Source of the DNA: an uncultured Lachnospiraceae bacterium
Lineage (GTDB): Bacteria; Bacillota; Clostridia; Lachnospirales; Lachnospiraceae
Assembly: GCA_910578405.1 (NCBI GenBank)
Contig: CAJTQO010000063.1
Span: forward strand, 1-11,679
DNA length: 11,679 bases
Direction: 5' to 3'
Part shown: piece after piece, positions 5,893 through 11,679 of the stretch
Layout: the number at the start of each line of letters is the position of its first letter
Numbering within the stretch: position 1 is the first letter of the stretch
Position numbers and translations under genes: made by a program
The notes under the pieces: model-generated
What the model was told of the DNA's origin: nothing
The model's database searches: none
The model's input: the letters and a program-made list of their open reading frames with translations, nothing else

Positions 5893-6675
5893 CTACGAAG
5901 AAACAGGCTGCAGCGCTTTTTCAATTTCCGCAAGCAGCTTATCCTTTATCGCCGGTTTCAGGAAATAGCCGGCCGGTTTGAGTTTCAGCACGGCTTCTAT
6001 ATTCGCACGGTCATTGATGGCTGTCAGGAAAATAACAGGGATGTCTTTCATCTCTTCATCCGCACGTATCATTTCCAGTGTCATTCTTCCATCGCAAACC
6101 GGCATTTCATAATCCAGCAAAATCAAATCCGGCCTTTTCTTTCCGATGGAAGTCATGGCCTGCGCCCCGGAAATGGCAATGGCAACTTCATAATATTCTT
6201 CCAGCATGGCTTTCATTGTGCGGAGCGTCGTTCCATTATCATCTACCACCAAGATACGTTTTTTATCTCCGGTTGCCTGTTGTTTGGCTGCCGCTTCCTT
6301 TTCCACCTCTTCCCGCTTAAGGCCAAACCGCCTGCATATAGCATCCATAATTGTTGTATTTTCCACCGGACGAACCAGGTTTTCAAACTGGCTTTCTTCA
6401 TAATATTGAAAAAATTTGCCGCTCTCCTCTTTCGTGCCGATGGTCAGCACCGGAAGCTGTGCATACTGATCGCTTAGCATAAAAAAGATGGACGTGTCAA
6501 TATCGTATGCGCCAATCAGGCTGATTAATACCAAATCCGGATTGACAATCTTCATCATCCCTTCCAAAACGCCTGCATTTTCCGAGCAAAGCTGTACATG
6601 GAAAAATTGCGACAAATATTTATTCATTTCCGTCACTACACTGTTAAATTTCCCTACCAATAAAATTTTCTTCAT
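5893..6675 (-). CDS. Double receiver-domain response regulator with no output domain
   Basis: The 260-residue product is made of two CheY-like domains. The second (about 138-256) is intact: acidic pair D145/D146, phosphoacceptor D188 in LLDYEMP, T218 in FLTA, and K240 in FLKP. The first (about 1-115) keeps the fold pattern but has lost the chemistry. LLVGKF replaces the acidic pair, LISLIG puts Ser where the Asp belongs, and the lysine position reads VRP. A charged linker (118-137) joins them. There is no DNA-binding, GGDEF or other effector after residue 256. The start at 6675 follows AAGGGG with a seven-base spacer, whereas an ATG at 6744 has its purine tract directly abutting it. It lies 78 bp downstream of the hybrid kinase gene on the same strand, so it is probably co-transcribed and phosphorylated by the kinase HPt domain. 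Confidence 0.9.
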   Translation of the reverse strand: MKKILLVGKFNSVVTEMNKYLSQFFHVQLCSENAGVLEGMMKIVNPDLVLISLIGAYDIDTSIFFMLSDQYAQLPVLTIGTKEESGKFFQYYEESQFENLVRPVENTTIMDAICRRFGLKREEVEKEAAAKQQATGDKKRILVVDDNGTTLRTMKAMLEEYYEVAIAISGAQAMTSIGKKRPDLILLDYEMPVCDGRMTLEMIRADEEMKDIPVIFLTAINDRANIEAVLKLKPAGYFLKPAIKDKLLAEIEKALQPVSS

Positions 6676-6753
6676 CCCTATACCCCTTCCCCGCTTCCGG
6701 CAGGACATCCCTTCCGCGGCTCCATATTCTGTCTCCTTGTCCATCCCCTCTTG

Positions 6754-9700
6754 TTACAGTCCGGCCATCTGTCCGTTCAACAGCCCTGCGATGCGTTCCG
6801 CTTCCTCCGCATCCAGATTGGTCACTGCTTCTGCAAGCTTTTGCATATTTGATTCCATTCCCTCCGGGTAGTTATATGCCCTTAATTGGCCCACTGCCTC
6901 ATCTGCCTGGTCAATATCCATCTCCTGCATACTAATCCTTACCATTTCCACAAGAGCCTTTATCACAGAATAGTCCGCCACGCCTTTCCCTGACTCTTCT
7001 CCCATTCCAAAAACGCCCTGCAGCTTTTTATGGTAACCGCGCCACTCTTCCAAAAAAACGCCAGTAATGGAACGGACTACATCTATTCTACCATCCTTTG
7101 CCGCATATTCCAATATTTTTGCAGCTCCGGCCAATGGCACAATCCCCACAGTGGCCGCCAGGCTCTTCATTGCATGTACTTGAATCCGGTACTGCGCCAA
7201 AGCTTCCTGCTCTTTGGCCTGGTCCTTTGCCGCGCCTTCCCCAGTCTGTCCGTTCCCTTCGGCCAGTGCATCCGCCAAACCGCCTGCCAATACGCCGTTT
7301 CGTTGTTCCTGCCCATATTCCGCCGTCTGCCAATACGCCTGTTCCAGTTTATCTGCAGCGGAAGCAATCTGGGCATAAAACTCTTTTAGCGTAAACTCTA
7401 ACAACTCTGCATCCGGCAGATGCAGCCATGCGTACTGCCAGTCCAATCCATCCACCATGGGCAGCCCTTCCAAAAAATCCTCTTGTGCATTTTCCGTCCC
7501 TTGCCGCCCTGTCCCGCATAACTCCGTTTCCGGCGGCTGCAATGCACAATTTCCATGTTCTGGCTGCTGCAGTTCCTCCGGCAGCATTTTTTGTATCATA
7601 CGTTCCAGTTTCTCCGGCGCTACCGGCTTTGAAAGGAAATCGTCAAACCCTTCGGAAAGATATTTTTCCTTTGCCCCGGATACGGCATTGGCAGTCAGTG
7701 CCACAATCGGCGTGTCCTGACATGGATGGCCGGAAAGCTCTTTAATCCGGTGAAGCGCTTCCACCCCATCCATGCCCGGCATCATATGGTCAAGAAAAAT
7801 CAAATCATAACGGTTCTCCTGCACGAACTCCAGACACTGCTCTCCGCTTTCCGCCTCCGTCACCTGGATTTGCGTCCCTTTCAGTAAGTTTCGCAACACC
7901 TTCCGGTTCATGGCATTGTCATCCACCACCAGTATCTTCGCTTCCGGGGCATAGAGCTTTGCCGTATAATGATAGTCCTGCGCCATCCGGCGCACCCTGG
8001 CCTCAAAATTCCCCACAGGAGTCTCATCCATTATTTTTTGCCCAAGTTCAAAATAAAATTTTGAACCCTTCCCATAGGCGCTCTCCACATGCAGTCTGCT
8101 GCCAAGCAGCTCCAGAAGCTGGATGGTAATGCTCATGCCAAGCCCTGTCCCTTCAATATTCCGGTTCCTGTCCTCTTCTATCCGTTCGAATTCCGCCGAA
8201 AGCTTGGGCAAGTCTTCCTCTTTTATCCCGATTCCGGTATCCTCCACTTCAAACCGCAACAACTCTTCCCCTTCTTTTTGTCGTCCCATTACCCGCAGCC
8301 ATACTCCTCCTTCATGGGTGTACTTTACCGCATTGGTAAGAATATTGGTCAAAATTTGACGCAGACGCACATCGTCCCCGTACAGCCTGGACGGGATATC
8401 ATGGGCCACTTCCACTTCAAACCGGAGATTTTTGTCCTTTGCCCGCTGCGAAGCCATATTCACCAAATCATGAATCAGGCTGCTGATATCATACTCCACC
8501 GGGACAATTTCCATTTTGCCCGACTCAATTTTGGAAAAATCCAGGATATCGTTAATCAATGACAATAACGTCTGCCCCGCCATATTAATGTCCATGGCAT
8601 ATTCCCTTATCTGCCGTTCCTTCGTTTCCCGTAAAATCATTTCATCCATGCCAAGCACTGCATTGATGGGCGTACGTATCTCATGAGACATATGCGCCAG
8701 GAATTTCCCCTTTGCATCGTTAGCCGCCAAAGCTTCCTGTTTAGCGGCGTCCGCTTCCTTCTTTGCCTGAATCAGTTGCATATTCTGCCGTTCAACCAGT
8801 TTTACCTCTTCCTCTAAGAGACGGGCATTCTCCTCTGCGCTTGCCCGGTACTCCTTGGAAAGCTGTAGGACGTGTACGACTGCCATCATAATGCCAAACA
8901 CCGCCATGCTATACTGTCCTGCCACATTCCCATATGCATCCAGAAAAAAAGTATTCATCATTACATTGGCAATCCCTCCGGCCAGCAGAGCCAGCATAGA
9001 TAAAACAGACAGCCATGTCTGATACTGGCGGTTCGTATAGTCAAACTGTATCAGGCTTACAATGGCAACCACGCAGACTGTCCCTACGGCAATTGCAGAC
9101 ACATTCCCCATATCCTCCAAATTCCGTATGCCAAACATATGTAACAGAATCTGCACTCCCGCATGGATGCTCATCCCCCAAATTAGCACGGAAAAACGGC
9201 GTGGGTACACCATATGAAAATTCCTTTCATAATATAACGTTAAAAATAATGGCAGCAGCAGCACCAAATATTCCTGCATTGCATAGGCTTCCTGCACATT
9301 ATAAAAAATACTCAGCGTATCCGTTCCAATAAAACAGTAAATCCCGGCCGCCAACCCGGTCAGCCCTAAAAACAATTCCCCCCGCGCCGGCTGGCATGTA
9401 TAACGCCGAATCAATGCCAGCACAAACATAATAATTGCCATAATGATAATCAGCAGACAGCACCCAATGTCCGCAATGCTGTTTCCAACTATCCCTATAG
9501 CCACCACATCCCGCGTTTCGATGCTGGCATTGCCAAATGAAACCTCCGTATCCTGTCCAATGGATACCAGCCCAATGCAAAGCTCCCCATCCTCCAGCAT
9601 ATACGGAAGGTCAACCACATGTTCTCCGGCTCCCAAATGGTTCTCCGCCGTTCCATCTTCCCCGGATATATACTGGTAGATTGGCTCTCCGTCCAACGCA

Positions 9701-10071
9701 ACATACACATCTGCGCCGGTAGCGGAAAAACGCAGCGTCAGCCCTGAATAGTCCGCCTGCATTGTATTCCTGAAAACAAGCGCCTGCCCTGCCCTGCATT
9801 TCCCTGTATACGGCAAAGCCGCCTCCTGTCCTTTGCCATTGGCAAACGCCTCTCTTCCATCCTCCTGTACCGCATCAAAACTTCCCGGCTCTTCCCCGGA
9901 CGGCTCCAAACCCTCCAAGGAAACCATCACCCAGCTATCGTTCAGGCCAAGCGCAATCTGATCCGGAAAAAACATATCCTCAGTTCCATCTTGAAACCGG
10001 AACAACGCTATCACCATAAATACAAGAATCAAAAAAATCGTAATCCCTGCCAGTTTCCGTAAGTTTTTCAT
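6754..10071 (-). CDS. Membrane hybrid sensor histidine kinase (HisKA-HATPase-REC-HPt)
   Basis: This 1105-residue protein carries a whole phosphorelay. An N-terminal membrane helix (8-24) is followed by a beta-rich extracytoplasmic domain (about 30-190, resembling 7TMR-DISM ligand domains). A multi-helix membrane region (about 192-403) leads to a coiled coil (405-450). HisKA has H463 in MSHEIRTP. HATPase has N576/N580, DTGIG (611-615) and GTGLG (641-645). The receiver has D717/D718, D761, T793 and K815. The HPt domain has H966 in HAMKS, but its bundle is interrupted by a low-complexity Gly/Gln/Ala/Glu-rich insert at about 914-957. A helical tail (1031-1105) resembles C-terminal extensions of BarA-like kinases. 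All key residues are present, so it should be active. The start follows AAGGGA with about a six-base spacer. The neighbouring double-receiver protein is its likely partner. The ligand is unknown, though DISM-type domains are often linked to carbohydrate sensing. Confidence 0.95.
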   Translation of the reverse strand: MKNLRKLAGITIFLILVFMVIALFRFQDGTEDMFFPDQIALGLNDSWVMVSLEGLEPSGEEPGSFDAVQEDGREAFANGKGQEAALPYTGKCRAGQALVFRNTMQADYSGLTLRFSATGADVYVALDGEPIYQYISGEDGTAENHLGAGEHVVDLPYMLEDGELCIGLVSIGQDTEVSFGNASIETRDVVAIGIVGNSIADIGCCLLIIIMAIIMFVLALIRRYTCQPARGELFLGLTGLAAGIYCFIGTDTLSIFYNVQEAYAMQEYLVLLLPLFLTLYYERNFHMVYPRRFSVLIWGMSIHAGVQILLHMFGIRNLEDMGNVSAIAVGTVCVVAIVSLIQFDYTNRQYQTWLSVLSMLALLAGGIANVMMNTFFLDAYGNVAGQYSMAVFGIMMAVVHVLQLSKEYRASAEENARLLEEEVKLVERQNMQLIQAKKEADAAKQEALAANDAKGKFLAHMSHEIRTPINAVLGMDEMILRETKERQIREYAMDINMAGQTLLSLINDILDFSKIESGKMEIVPVEYDISSLIHDLVNMASQRAKDKNLRFEVEVAHDIPSRLYGDDVRLRQILTNILTNAVKYTHEGGVWLRVMGRQKEGEELLRFEVEDTGIGIKEEDLPKLSAEFERIEEDRNRNIEGTGLGMSITIQLLELLGSRLHVESAYGKGSKFYFELGQKIMDETPVGNFEARVRRMAQDYHYTAKLYAPEAKILVVDDNAMNRKVLRNLLKGTQIQVTEAESGEQCLEFVQENRYDLIFLDHMMPGMDGVEALHRIKELSGHPCQDTPIVALTANAVSGAKEKYLSEGFDDFLSKPVAPEKLERMIQKMLPEELQQPEHGNCALQPPETELCGTGRQGTENAQEDFLEGLPMVDGLDWQYAWLHLPDAELLEFTLKEFYAQIASAADKLEQAYWQTAEYGQEQRNGVLAGGLADALAEGNGQTGEGAAKDQAKEQEALAQYRIQVHAMKSLAATVGIVPLAGAAKILEYAAKDGRIDVVRSITGVFLEEWRGYHKKLQGVFGMGEESGKGVADYSVIKALVEMVRISMQEMDIDQADEAVGQLRAYNYPEGMESNMQKLAEAVTNLDAEEAERIAGLLNGQMAGL

Positions 10072-10130
10072 CTAAATTCCCTTTCTTAAGTTTTCATTCC
10101 GGCCTCATCTGCTTACCGCTTCGTTGCCAT

Positions 10131-10174
10131 AGCAAAAACGCTTTTGCTGGAAGACTTTTCAAACCGTATCTTCC
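10131..10174 (-). promoter_or_regulatory. Two hairpins in the kinase gene leader
   Basis: On the minus strand GGAAGA (10174-10169) pairs with TCTTCC (10154-10149). It is followed at once by AGCAAAA (10148-10142) pairing with TTTTGCT (10137-10131). Both are perfect stems. They lie between the proposed kinase promoter and its start codon. The first stem begins near the predicted transcript start. They could be mRNA stability elements, and no regulatory logic can be seen. Confidence 0.3.
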
Positions 10175-10177
10175 TTT

Positions 10178-10206
10178 ATATTACCACATTCCTTTTCAAT
10201 CCTCAA
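10178..10206 (-). promoter_or_regulatory. Possible promoter of the kinase operon
   Basis: On the minus strand TTGAGG (10206-10201) and TAATAT (10183-10178) are separated by exactly 17 bp, each matching four of six consensus positions. The -10 is preceded by TGG, a partial extended -10. It lies downstream of the intrinsic terminator at 10254-10317, so the operon need not depend on read-through. The leader would be about 100 nt. Confidence 0.4.
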
Positions 10207-10253
10207 TCCAGTGTTCCCTCCAGGCCGAAATTAAAATGTCACGCCAATTAACC

Positions 10254-10317
10254 AAAAAACAAGAAGGAAGTATGCTCCCATGCATCACCCCTAATGCAAT
10301 GGTTACATACTTCCTTC
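10254..10317 (-). terminator. Strong intrinsic terminator or attenuator
   Basis: On the minus strand GAAGGAAGTATG (10317-10306) pairs perfectly with CATACTTCCTTC (10274-10263), twelve base pairs, followed immediately by TTGTTTTTT (10262-10254). Inside, CATTGCAT and ATGCATG form a second stem with one bulged base, separated from the outer stem by a symmetric 4x4 internal loop. No protein gene precedes it on this strand within the window. It therefore ends either a noncoding transcript or the leader of the kinase gene, which starts 183 bp further on. On the plus strand no T-run follows. Confidence 0.75.
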
Positions 10318-10446
10318 CTCCCGTGCCATTCATTTATTTAATATGTAATGTCGCAGACCGTCTAACCCTACGGCACCCAAACGATTTCTTGCCATGTCCA
10401 AAACTTATTCCAACCAGGCAGTGTCTTACGCCTGCCGCTTCCGCTA
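10318..10446 (-). ncRNA. Candidate noncoding RNA or leader ending at the intrinsic terminator
   Basis: The minus strand here has no credible protein frame but several pairings. GGCAG (10436-10432) pairs with CTGCC (10421-10417). ATGGCA (10395-10390) pairs with TGCCGT (10375-10370) with one G-U. An alternative pairing joins GTGCC (10376-10372) with GGCAC (10327-10323), next to the terminator, and it competes with the previous stem. Together with the terminator the unit would be about 190 nt. I do not recognise the family and found no convincing minus-strand promoter, so the 5' end is a guess. Confidence 0.3.
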
Positions 10447-10585
10447 TTTAAAAATACATCCCCTCAGATGTTTCTGACATTCAGCACACATACCGTGGAT
10501 TATCCCTTCTACGGCATACTACATATTCCGCATACCACCGCTAACGCCCTTTTTTAGAGCATTAACATTTATCACAACAACTTAA

Positions 10586-10662
10586 CCAGCCAAGAGGGAT
10601 ACTACGCGCAAAACGGAAAACTAAATTCCCGCTTTCTCTCTGGCTGAGGAAACGTCCTTTTT
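10586..10662. repeat. Inverted repeat with a terminator-like tail on the plus strand
   Basis: CAGCCA (10587-10592) pairs with TGGCTG (10641-10646). After one bulged C, AGAG (10593-10596) pairs with CTCT (10636-10639), extended by wobble pairs, around a loop of about 35 nt. Just after it, AGGA-AACG-TCCT (10647-10658) makes a small hairpin running into a T-run (10658-10662). This may be a weak plus-strand terminator or part of another structured RNA. The remaining bases from 10447 to 10733 show no gene. Confidence 0.3.
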
Positions 10663-10733
10663 ACTTTTCTTCTTTATTCATTGACTTCTTTTTTAATTTT
10701 TTATAAATTTAGCTCTATAAGTATAAAAAATTG

Positions 10734-10762
10734 TTGAAAAATAATCCGCCATATCCTATAAT
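10734..10762 (+). promoter_or_regulatory. Near-consensus sigma-A promoter of the XRE/S24 regulator
   Basis: TTGAAA (10734-10739, five of six consensus positions) and TATAAT (10757-10762, six of six) are separated by exactly 17 bp in an AT-rich stretch. Transcription would begin near 10769, leaving about 155 nt before the start codon at 10927. This is the best promoter in the window. Confidence 0.75.
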
Positions 10763-10926
10763 ATTCTTACTATTACTTATATATGCTTCTGCTTTCCCTC
10801 CTGTCTCCTCCCTTTATTCATATTTATTATACGATATTTCCCCCGCACTTTGCGGTACCAATATCATAGGAAACAGGAAAAACGGCATCGGAAAAGTACC
10901 GAAAAGTAGCTAGTGAGGTGATACCT

Positions 10927-11634
10927 TTGACAAAGCAGGAATTAGCAAGGAATTTTTCACTCAATGTGGAAAAAGAACGGATTCGGCTCGGTCTGACGCA
11001 GGCGGAAATGGCTAAAAAGCTGGAGCTTTCCCTTTCCGGCTATAAAAAAATGATTTCCGGGGAAACCACCAAAATTGATACATATACCGCTTTCCTTATG
11101 TATGACCTTTACGGAAAATGGCTCTTTGAAATGATAGGCCATCCTGTCCATGTCGCAGACACTTTGAGCAAGATGAAGCGCCTGACCGAGAGCCAGCTGC
11201 GCTTTATCTCCGCTATTGTAAATATGGAATATGACTTTCTGGCAGAGCAAGACGCCCCTGACGAATATATTTCCGTTATCGTCCCTACCGGCAATATGCA
11301 GGATGGCATGATCTTCGACTCCGCCAATGTCATTAAAGTCAATGCGGCCATCTACCGCAAAAGGTTCGGTGACGCCCTGCACTTTGGAATCAAAATCACA
11401 TCCAGTCATTTGCACCCGGTCTATACCAAAGGCGATGTCATCCTGATTTCCCAAAATCCTATCCGGGACGGTGACACAGGCATCTTTATCAATAAGGACG
11501 ACGGCTGCGTCTATATCCGTAAATTCCATCAGGCAGAACCTTGCCTTTTGGAGCCCATCAACGGCTTTGGCAAGCCATTCTACGTAAACAACAGCAACCC
11601 ACAGGAAATGGAAAAATGGATTAAACTAGTGTAA
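10927..11634 (+). CDS. XRE-family regulator with S24/LexA-like C-terminal domain
   Basis: The 235-residue product has an N-terminal XRE helix-turn-helix (about 10-60; RLGLTQAEMAKKL, then SLSGYKKMISGE). A linker leads to a LexA/CI-like beta domain (about 115-222; GDVILIS at 169-175, DGDTGIF at 181-187). Where self-cleaving members have Ser in SMEP, this protein reads H161-L-H-P164, and the lysine position appears to be R198 in YIRKF. By eye the catalytic dyad is therefore absent, and self-cleavage is unlikely. The TTG at 10927 is chosen because GAGGTGAT (10915-10922) gives a near-perfect Shine-Dalgarno with an eight-base spacer. A GTG at 10918 lies inside that site and cannot use it. The gene has its own strong promoter and no partner in the window. 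It could be a prophage-type or housekeeping repressor, and its targets are unknown. Confidence 0.85.
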   Translation: MTKQELARNFSLNVEKERIRLGLTQAEMAKKLELSLSGYKKMISGETTKIDTYTAFLMYDLYGKWLFEMIGHPVHVADTLSKMKRLTESQLRFISAIVNMEYDFLAEQDAPDEYISVIVPTGNMQDGMIFDSANVIKVNAAIYRKRFGDALHFGIKITSSHLHPVYTKGDVILISQNPIRDGDTGIFINKDDGCVYIRKFHQAEPCLLEPINGFGKPFYVNNSNPQEMEKWIKLV

Positions 11635-11679
11635 TGTCTGATTGATAAATATGGTAATATTCAAAACTCGTATTAACTG

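Noticed and set aside
10236..10451. A 71-codon plus-strand frame in the intergenic region.
   Set aside because: It runs through the terminator hairpin, has no ribosome binding site and shows no protein-like pattern.

Overview
The window looks like chromosomal DNA of a spore-forming Clostridia bacterium, most likely a Lachnospiraceae-type gut Firmicute. This is inferred from a SpoIIM homologue, strong Bacillus/Clostridium-style ribosome binding sites, a sigma-A-like promoter, and a very large hybrid histidine kinase. No tRNA, rRNA, CRISPR array, transposase or phage gene was seen. Seven protein genes are well supported and one more (a lipoprotein) is supported but of unknown function.

Left part (1-4215). 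A pyrimidine-rich 14-bp tandem repeat runs in from the left edge. Next come a promoter and a leader of about 140 nt that can fold into an H-type pseudoknot just before the ribosome binding site of a type I-alpha DAHP synthase gene (313-1341, +), the entry enzyme of aromatic amino acid synthesis. Facing it is spoIIM (1391-1999, -), an engulfment protein gene. Upstream of spoIIM on the same strand is a more AT-rich lipoprotein gene (2137-2979, -). An orphan LacI-family regulator (3208-4215, +) is divergent from the lipoprotein gene.

Middle part (4216-5892). A cytoplasmic-looking serine beta-lactamase-fold hydrolase (4412-5593, -) ends inside an 18-bp tandem duplication. Immediately upstream of its start lies an array of fifteen contiguous 16-bp repeats (5612-5852).

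Right part (5893-11679). A two-gene signalling operon on the minus strand encodes a 1105-residue membrane hybrid kinase (sensor, seven-helix region, HisKA, HATPase, receiver, HPt) followed by a protein made only of a degenerate receiver and an intact receiver. Together they contain a complete phosphorelay but no DNA-binding or enzymatic output, so the signal presumably leaves through an unlinked partner. About 850 bp without a protein gene separate this operon from a divergent XRE-type regulator with an S24-like C-terminal domain (10927-11634, +). That gap holds a kinase promoter, a strong minus-strand intrinsic terminator with a structured-looking stretch before it, a second inverted repeat, and a near-consensus promoter for the regulator.

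The most promising undescribed elements are the pseudoknot leader of the DAHP synthase gene, the possible small RNA or leader ending at the 10254-10317 terminator, the double-receiver relay protein without an output domain, and the 16-bp repeat array before the hydrolase gene.
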